NCBI GenBank assembly: GCA_963691815.1
Contig: OY829659.1
Location: 14,332,184-14,396,183 of the forward strand
Reading direction: 5' to 3'
DNA: 64,000 bases
Origin: Echiichthys vipera
Lineage: Eukaryota > Chordata > Actinopteri > Perciformes > Trachinidae
Below are positions 1-13,100 of this stretch, in pieces; the stretch's first letter is position 1, and every line of letters begins with the position of its first letter. Position numbers and translations under genes: made by a program. The notes beneath the pieces were generated by a model. The model saw only the letters and a program-made list of their open reading frames with translations. It had not been told where the DNA came from and ran no database searches.

Positions 1-630
1 TTGTAGGGATTGGGTCTCTGGTTGCCTGGACTGGGAATAGATTTAAACTAATGTCTTCAATCTTCCCCTTTCTGGAATCATGCTGCGTGCTGGCATTTAA
101 CATGCATCGCTTCGGTGGCACCTTTTTTTACATCATCAGTTTTCACAGTTGAAATACCTCTTTTGGGGCCTTTGGGGAGATATGTGGTCAAACACGCAAA
201 GACGTATCAATGTTAAATTGACAAATATCCAAATCAGTGTGTGATGAAAGAGACATAAGTGCAAACATTTCCCCAAAGGTAAGAAGAAGACTTATTCCAA
301 TCTTGAAAATTGTTAGAATTTCCATGCAATAAGTTTCATGCTGGTATGCTCTCTGGCCATTCCTCCTTGCTTTATCTTGCCTCTATTCTTTTCTAGAGTG
401 TGTTTGGTTTAAACCTATTCTGTCTGTATCCTGAAACAGAATAGGTTTTGAACAATAACACTAGTGATCATAAATAAAATATATATTTTATTCAATGCAG
501 CTATGTGTTGCTATTTAAATGTTTTTCATTTTTTTGATTATTCTTAGTGGATTCTAACACCCTGACAGATCAGAGCAGTTGTCATTTCAGATTAACTGTT
601 TGACCAACGCCTGTATTTTCCTCCCTTCAG
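1..630 (+). other. proser1 intron (partial, left window edge)
   Basis: No coding exon is recognised here. The stretch is AT-rich and ends in a pyrimidine-rich acceptor (ttttcctcccttcag, ending at 630). The open frame continues left of 631 to an apparent ATG at 579, but those residues do not resemble PROSER1 and lie before the acceptor, so they are read as intron. Confidence 0.6.
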
Positions 631-3600
631 GTTACGCCAAACCAGGCAATCCGCAGAATACCACACCTGGAGTCAACAGCGGGCCCCTCCTCATTCCTCA
701 TGGGTCCACGCCTTCTACCCCTGTCCAACCTCAGGCTTCTCCTGCTCAGCCACTCCCCACAACCCCTATTACACCAGTTTTCCCCGGAATGGTTCCCTCT
801 CACAACCCTAATGCCCCCTCTCCCTCCCCTGCTCCGTCCCCATCTGTGATCAAAGCAGGCCCACAGACCCCCGGTGGCCATGCTACACCTACACCCTCTG
901 TCATTAAAGCCCACACCCCTTCAGGCACCCCTTGTGGAACTCCGGGCCCCGGCAGCGGGGGCTTCTCCCCTTCCCCCTTCCATACCGTTTCCCGACCAGG
1001 CACCCCTGCTACCTCCCGCAGTGGCTCAGACCCCTTATCTCAGATGAACTCCATGGGCTCAACTCAGCAGAGGGTTTTTTCTCACTCCACAGACCACCAG
1101 TTAGGACCCACCCACCCTGGCATACACCAACAAGCAGGTAACCCCTCTGGCTCAGTGATCCGAAGTTACACTCCCTCTGGATCATCCACTCCAGGTATTC
1201 CAAATTGTTCCACCCCAGGCCCCAGTCCCAAACCCTCTCCCATTCATTCTGCGCAGGCTGCCATGGCCGCGGCCGGAGTCCTGAACAGACACACTGGTGG
1301 TAGTAACAGTGGCAGTAACAGCCCTGTGCCCTCCGCTTTCAAAGGCACCTCTCGCTCTGGTACACCATCTCTTAGTTCTATTGTGGTACCAGGTTCTGCG
1401 CAGGCTGCCCTGGCACGTTCCTTGGGTCTGTCACACCCCTCAGGTTCTCCTCAAGTCTCTCTCTCTAATGCCGTTGCTATCTCTGGCTTCCAAGCTCTTT
1501 CCTCCAGTCCAGCACCCTCTCATTATCCTGGCCTGTCCCCCTTTTCCTCCCTTTCTTCCTCACTCCCTCCTTCCTCCATGCCATCATCTATGGCCACAAT
1601 GGCTTCCACCACAAACATTTCTAACCATCCACAAACCTCCATGTACCCAGGGCTAGCGCACAGCGCTGTTGCCAGTGCGGCCTCCCCTTTTGGTTTGGGC
1701 CTCACTTCTGCCCAGTCTATATTCCCAGGCCTTCCGCCTGGTACTAGCCCAGCCGGCTTCCCAGGGTTGGGGGTTTCAGGAGGGCATGGTGCTGGGAGTC
1801 CTGTGTTGTCTTCATTTATGGGTCTGCCAGGAGCCTCTTCAGCTTCAGTAGCATCGGTCGCACCGCTGCAGGCAGCGGCAGCAGCGGCAGCAGCAGCTGC
1901 AGCTGGAGTTCCATCATCATCGCCAGTTTTACCAGGCTTTGCGTCTGCTTTCAGCTCCAACTTCCAGCCTGGGTATGTGAACATTTTTATTGCCAAGTCT
2001 ATAGAAGCCATGTTTTTATGGATAATCTAAAATGAAGCTTTGATTTCCTGATATTTATTTTAGCCTACATACAATGACAATGGGAGCTACCAAATTTAAA
2101 TTTAGGTCTGTGTATGCTAATTTGCTAACTGTTAAAGTAGTCCTATTTTGTTCTCCATTTCTAGTAACCTGTTTCTTTGAACACGTCACTGATTTCCACT
2201 TGCGTGTAATATGGCTTGAAAAAAGAGTGTCATAGATCACATACATCGATTTTCCACTTCAGGTTTTATAAGTGGAAACACTGCATCTAAGTGCAAAGTC
2301 CACTTCTTCTACTCTGGAGTGTCAGGCCTAGACTTTGGTTTGTGTTGTCTCAAAGAGTTCTTTGCCAGTTGGCTACTAGGTGATTACTGTTGCCATATAT
2401 TAAGCACGTTATCTTGTCAGGGAACAAGTGTTGCACAAGCTTCACCTTTTGTTGACATTTCAAGCACTCAAGAGGCAGGTGGTATCTTTCTTGCAAGGCC
2501 TATTAAATTAGCAAACAAGTTATACTTGGGGAATGGGACAATATTATAATAAGACAAGGCAAGGTACCTTCATTTATATAGTACAATTAATACACATCAG
2601 CAATCGAACATATTTTACAAGTGGGCAGATAAAAGATAAATAAAAATAAAACAATTAAAAAAATATAAACACATGAACACTAAACATAAATTACAGATCC
2701 AACCATATAGCATATTTTATTCTATTATTTTGCTTTTACTTTTAAAAGTATGAAAATATGAAAAAGGTTGTCATGATACCATAATATCAAACGTCAATAC
2801 AATACTAGTGCAAAAAAATATGACACTCGATTCCTCTTTTCGATACCATGGCAAAAATACAACAAGTCCATGGCACACATAGAAAAAGTCTCTGAACACA
2901 TACAGTACATTTGTATATTCATTAGAAATATAAAAACATTTTGGTACTTTTATACTGTATACTCGCACAATGCACACAGACTTAAAGGAACAGTTATACA
3001 GACTTGTAGTTATATTGATTTTTGGTAAATGCGCTAAATGGCTTTGTGGCAGAGAGTAAGATGAGAGCAGTAACTTCCTGTAATCGCCACTGGTTGCCTG
3101 GCAACTGGTCATATAGATTACATTTCCTCCTGTAAAACAGACAATGGGCTATTTTACACACCTATTTTGTACAGATTGAACAAACCAGATATAACATGTT
3201 AATTAATGAGTTTAAGAGGAGCTGGTACTCGTCCAGTTGTTATGCCACGTCATCAGGATTCTGGCTCTTGCTTTATACTCAAACAGATATAAGAGGCATA
3301 TTGGTCTTGTCATATTATCTTTCACCATGCATATTTCCACAATTCCTTTAAAGAAAAACAAAAATAATACTCATTAGGAGCCCTTTGGCCTCTTGAAATA
3401 TGTTTTTCCATCTACCAGGATGCGTTGAAAGACAAAAAAAACAACTTTTGATGTGACCTGTAAGCACTTTTAGAAGCATGTTATAAAACTCAGTAGATAC
3501 AGAGTAATGTGGAAAATGATGAAATTATAATTAAAATAACTGTGTGTATTCTGCATGTTAAAGGTTGAGCAGTGGACTCCAGCCTCCAGGAAGTAGCGGG

Positions 3601-3956
3601 TTCCCGGGCTTGCTGTCTTTCCCCGGGGTACCGAGCTTCTCTCCCTCCGCCTCCCCTGCTTCCCTCGGTGGCCTCCACAACCAAGCCATGCAGTCTGCCC
3701 TGCTGCAGGTACACACACGCATGCACGCACGCACGCACGCACGCACGCGCACACACTATACTCTGGCAGGGTAAAATGATTTTGAATGTCAGCTTGATAA
3801 AGCCTAACTGATCTCTTTGTCTTGTTCCAGGCTCATCCCTCATCTGCTTTGGAGAGCTTTCCTCCTCAGCCCAACACTTTCCCCAACTACCCTCCAGGCC
3901 CAGGAAACCCCTTCCCCCTCCAACCAGGCCTGCACCCACAGCTGGGTTGGCAGTAA
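631..3956 (+). CDS. proser1: proser1, last three coding exons (5' part outside the window)
   Basis: Proline- and serine-rich protein 1. PROSER1 is a nuclear protein reported to act with TET2, OGT and UTX/MLL3/4 chromatin regulators. Coding exons are 631-1972, 3564-3708 and 3831-3956 (stop TAA 3954-3956); all have AG/GT borders and the phases join cleanly. The long exon encodes a low-complexity Pro/Ser/Thr/Gly region with repeated SPSVIKA, TPSGT and PGL motifs and an Ala run near 1870-1910. The diagnostic C-terminus is spread over all three exons: VLPGFASAFSSNF, then LSSGLQ, FPGLLSFPG and SALLQ, then SALESFP and a final LGWQ, matching the conserved tail of vertebrate PROSER1. The first base of the 631 exon is in phase 2, so at least one upstream exon lies outside. 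It is followed by stoml3, as in human 13q13. Confidence 0.93.
1973..3563 (+). other. proser1 intron with a dispersed repeat
   Basis: GT-AG intron between the long exon and the LSSGLQ exon. The stretch from about 2545 to 2640 (aagacaaggcaaggtacc followed by tttatatagtac) resembles the widely dispersed teleost repeat with a caaggcaagg...tttatatagcac core. I see no coding content in the rest. Confidence 0.5.
3709..3755. repeat. (GCAC)n / (CA)n microsatellite in a proser1 intron
   Basis: Short tandem tetranucleotide run (gcacgcacgcac...) directly after the donor of the 48-codon proser1 exon, inside the 122-bp intron. It accounts for the open frames rich in Cys/Val and His/Thr on both strands here. 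Confidence 0.8.
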
Positions 3957-5141
3957 AACCCACAATACACTGATCAAACACACACACACACACACACACA
4001 CACCACATATTGTACACCCTGCCCTACCCCTCAGCAGTTGACAGTAGTCATGTGTTTTACCTTGAATCCAGAAGAGCAAAGGACTGAAGAGTTCAAATAA
4101 TGTTTATGTTATTACCCAAAAAGATTTAATACAAGAAACACTATCATGAAAACTGTTGCAATAGTATGTGGGGGAGAGATGGCATATTTCCTATATTATT
4201 CAAAGTGAACAGTTGTAAATATCAGTTGTTAGGTTTTACAAGTAGACTGTGACTGGTTTTAATGTTAGCTGGACTTGGCTGTTTTTAATCAAGTTTATCA
4301 ACATTTATTAGTGAATAATGAATTATAGAAATTAAATTGAAAAATGTACATGATGCCATGTAATGAATTGACAGTATCCTTATGTAGTATTTACATGTCC
4401 AGTCTCAGTGGAAAGGACATGTGTGTGATACTGACTGATATTCCTGAAGTGAATGCTGTATTTTGACATGACATTTTAGGTGACTTCTGGAGCTTAATGG
4501 TGCATTCATATTCTGAAGAGGGCACACCATAATCATTTTTTTTGAATCCTTGTGCTTGTCAAGGGTGGGAGTGTTGTAAACAAAAACTTGCATTTATCAG
4601 TTCCACCTCATGTTTGTGTTATTTTCACTGAACACACTCTGTGATTCACATTTTATGTGTTCATGACAGATATCACCCTGCTAGTTCTATTGATACAGTA
4701 TTTGACCAGATGTACTGTATGCAGATGTTTCTGAGAACAAACATATGTTGATGCATATATTGGCTCGAGATATCAAATGTCTGTATTCTTCAGTAATGCT
4801 TTGCAACATAGTGAAAACTATCATTTTACCTCATTTTCTGTACACCTAGAGACAGTTAAGAGTAATAGATACATGTTTTGCCCCGTGTTTTGTTTGTTCT
4901 GCCCTTTTTTCATTTGTATTTGCACCTCTTTTATTATTTTCTCAGTAAACTGCTGGTTGCTGTATCTCTATTCTGTGTCACGCCATGGCTATCAACAAAG
5001 CCCCTCAAATAGATTTACTTGAGTTGGACAAAATGATGTGTAGATAAATAATGGCAGCTAGACATGTAGTTGAAGGCCAGCTGTTATGAGCTTTTGAAGA
5101 GGTGTAACAATCATCACCAATTTATGTGACTTTTTAATAAA
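3957..5141 (+). other. Putative proser1 3' UTR
   Basis: AT-rich non-coding sequence after the proser1 stop. A (CA)n run lies at about 3978-4003. The clearest polyadenylation signal is AATAAA at 5136-5141, in an A-rich context. The end is inferred from that hexamer only; earlier or later ends are possible. Confidence 0.45.
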
Positions 5142-6460
5142 AAAAAAGGGTCAAGATCAAAAGAGGCTGTAAAGTCTGGTAAATTTCAAGTGCACTGGAT
5201 TAAACACATCGTCATGGACATTGTTTATTGTACCAGAAAAGTAACGGTCAAAAGTAAAGGTTCATGGAGACTCAAATAATAGGCTAGTTGTGAAATATTT
5301 CAAAATGTTTTACAAAATACATTCTCAAAAGTGACTACATAGTTGAATCTGTACTGAAGGCTGTGGTAAACACATATCTCCACTGGTATGTGATGATTGT
5401 TGTATTTTGTTTCATTGTTTTTTTTATCCAACCTTAAGTATTATAATTGTTTTACAGCCTACAAACAGTCCATTTAGGGCTCTACACAGAGCTTATCATG
5501 ATCATTATCATGGTCAGTCAGGTGTATATTAGTCATGAGACTCCAACACCTAGTCATGAGGTCTCGTTAGAACAATTTGCTTTTCCCATTATTGCAAAAT
5601 ATTCCATTCTAGTCATACTTTGTCCGCTACTATCTCCTTAACCAATCCTATTATAAATCAACATAGATTTGTAATAATTATTTAATTTTAACAATAATTA
5701 GGCACATTTGATTCGATTTTATATATATTTGCTATTTGTAATAATTGGTCTGTTTTAATTATGATATAAATGCTCACATTTATTTAATTTCTATCATTTT
5801 ACTAAGTAATGCTAAAAAATATTTCACTTCAAGTTCTTTACCTTGCTATTTATTCTAAAGGAAAACTAGTGTTGGTAATGTAACAAATAGGTTCTTGTGT
5901 ACTATCGCAAATGTGTAAAAAAAAATAGTTTTCATCCCAATCAGCAAATGATGATCCCTCTGATGCCCGTCTCTTTAAAAGACATTTTGAATGTTCCCTT
6001 TCTGTTCTTTCTGCCTTCATTAAATTGAACTAATATCTCTGGAAAACCATCAAACATTGAATCACAGGAGGTGAAATCAGGAAGAAGTGCAGTCTTTACT
6101 TCTGCATTTCTGCTTTCTACAGAGAAGTACCATCAGTAATGTATTCTTTAATATGTAAATGGCACTGGTAGGGTTGACTATGCAAAGAGCATATCGAGTA
6201 ATCTCTTAGCAACAATGGGGGAAAAAGTGCGTTTAATACCCTATTGTATAATTCATACCAGTATTTGCACTACTTCCTTCATTTAAGTGAAAAATGGGAT
6301 TTGTTTTAGGTCAGGATCTCTTCAATGAAACACTAACTATACAGTATTTTCCTAACACTGAGATTATCAAGTTACATATTACCATCATGATAATTGCACT
6401 TTGTTGATGATCAACTCAGATTCAGAGCCACACCTACACCGTCTCTGAGCTGAATTCAAT
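5142..6460. other. Intergenic region proser1 - stoml3
   Basis: AT-rich, no convincing exon or structural RNA seen. It includes an AT-rich stretch around 5650-5830. The stoml3 promoter would lie at its right end. Confidence 0.5.
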
Positions 6461-6472
6461 GGCAGCATTACA

Positions 6473-6484
6473 GCTTTAAAAGGC
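6473..6484 (+). promoter_or_regulatory. Candidate TATA-like box of stoml3
   Basis: A TTTAAAAGG motif lies about 85 bp before the stoml3 start codon, in a locally GC-richer context. The position is compatible with a TATA-like element driving a short 5' UTR. This is inferred from motif and distance only. Confidence 0.3.
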
Positions 6485-6560
6485 TGGGCGACTACCTCCT
6501 GATCAGAAACACTTTAACAAAGTCTCTCAACACACTTCCCCTCTCAGTTTTAACCAGCAC

Positions 6561-9500
6561 ATGGAAATGGAGGACCAAATGGAAAGCCAGAAGAGAAGAG
6601 GAATGAGCAAAGATGATTTAATATGTAAGTACGATAAACCACAATTATTCTACTATCGTTTCTGTTGAGTTTTAATGTTACTTAACTGACTGTGGTTAAA
6701 AAAAAGTAAATATTATTAACACAGACTTGGTGTAAGACTTGATCAACAAAGGGGTTGTTTGCTCTTCTCTCCACCATCAGCACCATGTTGAATGTACATT
6801 ACCATTGTTTGAGCGGGTGTGTATTATATGTGTTGTATACATAGGAGTGCACCTGTTCAGGCTGAAAGCAGCGCGAGAGGATAGGGCAAAGTAGAACTCC
6901 ATCGTCATAGAAACAGAAATCACATGTCACTGAGATAAGAGTCCCCAAAGCATGTGACTCAGTGTTTGTGTGTATCCCCTTTCATTTGTGTGTGTGTGTG
7001 TGTGTATCCATGCTCTGTGAACTCAGGTGAACAACGAGCTGTCATGCCCTTCGTTTGGTTGCTGATAATGGCTCCTTTTCATATAATATAATTTTGCAGC
7101 ATAATCAGTCTTTGTCATCTCCACCCTGTTGGACAGGATCATATGACATAGAGTGCTGTGTACACAAACCATTTGCATGTATCCACTTTCACGCAGGTGT
7201 TTTTTTTTTTTTGTAGTGATATAGCACAAATACAACAATACAGTGACTGGGTGCACAGATTATGAAGATTTATGTAAAATTAGAATTAGAATTTCTACCA
7301 CCAAAAAAAAAAAAAAAACACAGCACTAGTGCTATTGTATTTATTCATTCATTTTTTAAAAACTATTTAATTGAAAAAATAAGCAGATATAATGAAGATT
7401 GGCACAGCGTAAGTTATGACTTTAGTGTTGCAATCCTCAAACTATCAGGCCTTTTCCATTAACTGTCATAGATAATGTGAATCATCTGGAGTGGATTTTG
7501 CAAGCCTCTAATGTGTGTTTATGCTCAGCTAAGTGCAACAGTCATTCTCAGGAAACCGTATTTCCTGTGGTTTGACCTAGAAAGAGAAAACAATGTTGTT
7601 AAAAGAAAAACAGAAATGACAGTACAACTAAAGTGGCACACAGGCCGTGAAGTTGAAGCTTTTTTGCAAAATACTAAAATATAATCATCTTCCAATGACA
7701 GTGTAATACTGCAGGGTGCCGAGGTATGAACGGTCAAAGTCAAATGTGCTTATAATATGTGTGACTACATCCAATTGACAGCTGTTTTGTCTATAAACAC
7801 GAGGTTGACACTGACCACAAAGGATTCATTGTGAAATGTGATGGCTGGTTGCACATGATGCACAATTAAAAAAGCATCATTTGAGCTGGAAATGATGGCA
7901 CGGACGGTACAAATGTAAATACCTTTCTCTCACTTAATGACTTATTTTTATTACATCCAGAGATTGTGTTGCATGCTGTTTTACTGTTTGCTCTAATTGT
8001 GCATGACTCTCTGTGTATCAACTGCTGTTATCCGTGTTAACAGATAATGTTCTATTGTGATATCAAGGACACTATTAGTAGCCCGATGTATATTGTGTTG
8101 ACCTTTTAAGGTGAGGGTTGAAAGCTTTCCTTTACTCCTGTCTTGTACAAAGGCCAAAGGACACCACCTCCACTAAATCAGTAAGCTTCTGGATCTTTAT
8201 GGCAGATGTTCATATTTCCCCTCATTATGCCCCAGTTAATTGGATCTTGTTTCTTTCCTCTCCATTTCATATTTGTTTTAGTGATTTCCCAGTATGCCAA
8301 ACGCACTCAAACACACTTTGTTGTTGTCCTCCCCTCTCTCTAGCTGAACGGACAGGGGCTTTGGGATGTGTTGGTTGGATCATAGTCATACTCTCTGGCA
8401 TCTTCACATTTCTCCTCTTCCCCATTACCATCTGGTTTTGTCTGAAGGTGAGTGAACTTTGAATAGTCAGTTGAAATGTAGTAAAACACCACTTCCTTTA
8501 TTACAAATGTGAATTGAGCTTGCGCTGGGGTCTCGCTGCTGTTATTGCAGATTGTTCAGGAGTATGAGCGCGCCGTCATCTTCAGGCTGGGCCGGATTAC
8601 AGACAGGAAGGCTAAAGGACCAGGTATAACACTGATTATGTCTATGTTAAAAAAAAAATCTAAAATATATTTCAGATGATGCAACATTGTAATGTCATTT
8701 TCTTATTAGCAACTGAAAATTCATGCTGTCTCCTGTTTGTCCACAGGGATTTTCTTTGTTTTGCCCTGTACTGATTCCTTTGTAAAAGTTGATCTGCGAA
8801 CAGTTTCTTTTGACATCCCACCACAAGAGGTAGTGTTGGCACGCAGAGCAACACAAAATGATTTTGGTTCAAATCTGTGGACATATTCACAAACTGTCAT
8901 GTATTTCAACTATAGATCCTGACCAAGGACTCAGTTACAGTTTCTGTGGACGGAGTGGTGTACTTCCGGGTCAGTGACCCCATCGCCTCTGTGGCTAACG
9001 TGTCTAATGCTGACTTCTCCACCCGTCTGCTGGCTCAAACCACTCTCAGAAATGTCCTGGGGACTAAGAACCTGGCTGAGCTCTTGTCTGACCGTGAGGG
9101 CATAGCTCACAGCATGCAGGTACAGGGAACAACAGAGAAGCTTGTTCATAGGTGTTCATAGTAGATTGTTTTTCAAAAATTGTGAAATACATTTAGACTT
9201 TCATCTCTAATGCTTACCATGTGAATTTCATCCGTAGTCGGTTATGGAATAATAAGGGCATCAACTACAGGTGTAAGCTCTTCCTCTTTCTCTCTCCTCC
9301 AGTCCAACCTGGATGAAGCCACAGACAACTGGGGCATCAAGGTGGAGCGAGTGGAGATTAAAGATGTGAAGTTGCCGCATCAGTTGCAGAGAGCCATGGC
9401 TGCCGAAGCAGAGGCTTCACGAGAGGCCAGAGCCAAGGTCAGGACATGTAGCATGACACAGTACATGCATACAGTGTTATGCTACTGCATGTATTACTGT

Positions 9501-9781
9501 AAAATGCAATGCATTAATTGATTTTCATGTTCATTTAAGGCTAGTGTGAGCCATCCTAATCTCACTTTTAAATTAAAAAAATCTTCGTATAGGTAATTGC
9601 AGCAGAGGGTGAAATGAATGCATCTCGGGCCCTGAAGGAGGCGTCCCTCGTGATTGCAGAGTCTCCGTCAGCTCTGCAGCTCCGCTACCTGCAGACTCTC
9701 AACACCATTGCAGCAGAGAAGAACTCCACCATCATCTTCCCCCTGCCCATGGATATCATATCTCACTTCATGCGGAAGTGA
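6561..9781 (+). CDS. stoml3: stoml3, stomatin-like protein 3 (complete, seven exons)
   Basis: Membrane-hairpin SPFH/prohibitin-domain protein. STOML3 oligomerises at the inner face of the plasma membrane and tunes mechanosensitive (PIEZO) and acid-sensing channels in sensory neurons. Coding exons: 6561-6624, 8344-8447, 8551-8623, 8747-8829, 8916-9119, 9303-9437, 9593-9781. All junctions are GT-AG and in phase, giving 283 residues (human about 290). Residues 1-21 are a short charged N-terminus. Residues about 29-54 are the hydrophobic hairpin with the conserved Pro in LLFPITIW. The SPFH core follows (EYERAVIFRLGRI, VDLRTVSFDIPPQE, DGVVYFRV, LLAQTTLRNVLGT), then the EAEASREARAK helix and a conserved C-terminal block (LRYLQTLNTIAAEKNSTIIFPLP). 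It ends HFMRK, shorter than the human tail. The proser1 neighbourhood supports stoml3 over stomatin or STOML1/2. Confidence 0.94.
6625..8343 (+). other. stoml3 intron 1
   Basis: 1.7-kb GT-AG intron. It holds a (TG)n run near 6990-7006, poly-T and poly-A runs near 7200-7212 and 7302-7317, and no recognisable exon. Confidence 0.7.
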
Positions 9782-9870
9782 TACCTTCAACTTGTTCACC
9801 CTTTAAAGTCACAGCTAAATATAACATGAATTGAATGGGATCAGGGTACTTTTCTGTGGCGCCTTGAAGA

Positions 9871-9876
9871 AATAAA
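9871..9876 (+). terminator. stoml3 polyadenylation signal
   Basis: Canonical AATAAA 90 bp after the stoml3 stop codon, followed by T/G-rich sequence (ttgttgtgtgg) 20-35 bp downstream, as expected for a cleavage and polyadenylation site. Confidence 0.75.
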
Positions 9877-10173
9877 CTTTCAGGCTGTGAGATAATGCTA
9901 TTGTTGTGTGGTCAACATTTTAGAGTGATCACAGAAATGGTTTATATAGTCAGGTCAGACGTCCAACCAATGTGATTTTGATTTAACACAGAGTAGTGAA
10001 CATGGTTTACATGTCTTTGACAACATTTATTATAAAACTGTTGTTAAAACTTTATGATGGTGTCTCATTGATCATATTCTATCGAATTCTATGATCAATG
10101 GGAGTTCATGTTGATCAGTTGCATATTTTGATACTGAATTAAACACTTAATGTTTAAAACAAACTGTTGAAGC

Positions 10174-13100
10174 TTTATTCTCAGTCATACAGCTCAAGCT
10201 CACATAGTTTCTGTTGCCTTGACCTCCTTTTCCTCTTGACATTCACACATTCATTGACAGTATGAACATATTTGTATAAACTATATGAATCTATATATGA
10301 ATATGTATATGAATCTGTGGCAAACGACAAAATACTTTTAGAAATGAAAAGATAGGCAATGCGTGAATAAATAACATTTTAACTGATCTAGGCAGTGGTA
10401 GACCAGCGACTCCTGTGTTTTGAGGAAAAATAAATATAGGCCGATACTGCCTATATTGCATATGATATATCTGATCAAAAAAATAAATGCTTTTATCGAT
10501 TGAGTCTGTGGCTTTGCCCAGTGACACAATCTCACACAAACTCACTGGGCTGTCTGGCAGAAAGCTAAAGCAGTGGAAATATTCTATAGCCTAAACTTAA
10601 ACTGCCTTGAGCTTTTTTCTTGGCTAAAATACATTAACCTGCTGCGCTTCTCTGTCAGTTCACCCATCCAGCTTCTCTAAACTGTGGGCAGGCGGACCAC
10701 CGTCCACTGTAGGTGATAAAAATGGATGAGCAATTTTATCCAGAATACATCAATGAATGAAGCATGGGCATCACATGGGTTTCATGAATTCTTTAATACG
10801 GTGTTCTCCCCAAAAGTACAAATTAAAGCATTAACATTTGTATACATTACATCTTGAACTATCTCATTCTTTGTCCTCTAGGCCTCCTAGGCTACAGTTA
10901 AATTTTGAACATCACAAATGCAGAGGTATAATAAGAGAAAGGGAGAGCAAGAAACAGCAAAGACAGAAAAAACATGCTTCTATTACTTTGTCGGTGCACT
11001 AAGACACAACTCATGTTGTAAATGTATTTACATTCAAACATACAATCAGTGCCAGAACAAATAAATTCAGTAAATGTTGTCTCTGGACCAAATCCACGCA
11101 GGGTAATTATATAGCTACCTCCACAAATTCCAGTTCTAGTGCTGAAAGTTTGACAAGCCATGGAAACATTTGCTACAATGAACATAGATGTTTCAACCCC
11201 TAATGGATTAGATACATTACCCATGTTTCTTGAGGGGAGGCTAAACCAAGTGCTACATATTAAATGGCTGCTACATAGAGGTCAGACGAGAGGTCCTTCA
11301 ATATCAAACAAAATCACATGAATGACTATAAAATGCAGCCATTACATTTTTGACATTCAGCACTTAGAGAGACACAGATGTCCACAGGACACATTGAAGG
11401 GTCATTACAATTCCAGTTCATTGTTTAGAAATCATAGTCCACTCAATGGTGAAATATTAATTTAAGATGAATTCTGTGACTATACGCTGTCATTTGTAAA
11501 CAATATTTTTTGTAGACTTGTATTTTGTACACCTGAAGTGACCTTTAGGAGGACCCTGAAGAATTATTCAATGACGTAGGTGAACTGTAATCCTAAAACA
11601 TTCGCAATACAGTGACTCTCTCTGACTAGTAAATTCATACAATTGATCGTTATGCAAAGACATTCTCAAAAATCATCAGTGTAGGTATAAAATAAGTGAG
11701 AATCGAGATACATTTCTCAAATTCTATGCTGTATTTGACATTCTTTCATTGAAGAGCATTTAACCCTGCGTACGTCATACAAAAAATCTTGAAAATCCAT
11801 GAACAGATTTTTTTCATGGCCATCAAAAGTGCTGGTATAGCAGTTAAAGATCTACTTAAAAGTTTATTACTGAAAAAAAAACAGCAAAAACATCATCATT
11901 TACATGCTGGTAAAAGGTTATATTTACCTAACCTGTAACAGAAAAAGTGACAAAACCTAACCCATGCTTCCATAGAGTGCTGCAGAGATGATGTATTTTA
12001 GATTCTTGCAATAACCTTTATACCTTTACTAAAAGCATTCAAGGTCTTTGTCTAACCTTAACCATCTAACCTTAAATTCAAAGTTAATGCCTAGCCTCAA
12101 CCATCTAACGAGACTAACGCAAATCTTGGGTTACCATCTAGACACAACCTTGGTTCCCTCCACAAAAAGCCAATGGGATTTTCTCATTGGATTTTGGATT
12201 ATTGCAGAAAATAAACTCTGTGGCAAACAAAAGTTTATAAGATTTACATATTTTGTTCAGCGAGATAATCTTCACAAAAGCATACCACTTTTACTGATTT
12301 TTGAAGCGTAAACGTAACTGGCAGAAGTCAAAAGCTAACGTCAGGCTATAAATTAACTACATAATGGTCGCAAAACTGCAACTCCTCCACCACTAGCTTC
12401 CAACTAATTTTGCCTAACCTCAGTAGTCTCATTAAGGCATTTAGAAATACTTTGTCGTAGAACAAAACGTGAAAATTGTTTAAACTCGTGTTAACCACAT
12501 TTCTTACTTCAGGCACCTCACCAAAAACCCACTAACAAAAAAAACATTGCCTTGGAGACAAAAGTCCTGGAAGTGCAAAAATACCAACTTACTTCCAGGT
12601 TTTAGTACTCATTCCTGCAGCACTCCATTATAAAATGTTGCTGTGACTGTCAACAGCCAACACGGACTTACCCTCATCCCTTCTCACTGGCTTTGTTTAT
12701 TTACAGCGGCTCATTTACATGAGTAGTGTGAACAGCTTTGTTTGTTCGTGTGCGAGTAAATCACTGAGATTAAACTGTATAACACTGAAGTTTTCAATGA
12801 AAAAAAGCCAGATGAAAGATTAGGAATCCTGAGGGTAACTTAGTCAGTAGAGTACAGTACAGGAGGCAGCTAAGACAAACTGTATGTTATAAAATTATTC
12901 AATTTTTTTATATACCAAAGGTTGGTTTCTCTATTGTATTTCATATAAGAGTAAAATTATATTGGGAAATATCTTAAATGTATAATGTTTCCATAGAGAA
13001 GTTATACAAAAGAATTTCTAATCTAAATTTAGAAAATAATTCCCTGAACAATACATACTTCCACACAGTTCAGTGTAACTCGCAAAAGTTTGAACACAAT

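Noticed and set aside
579..630. Apparent ATG start of the long proser1 frame
   Set aside because: A clear acceptor ends at 630, and homology to PROSER1 begins only after it.
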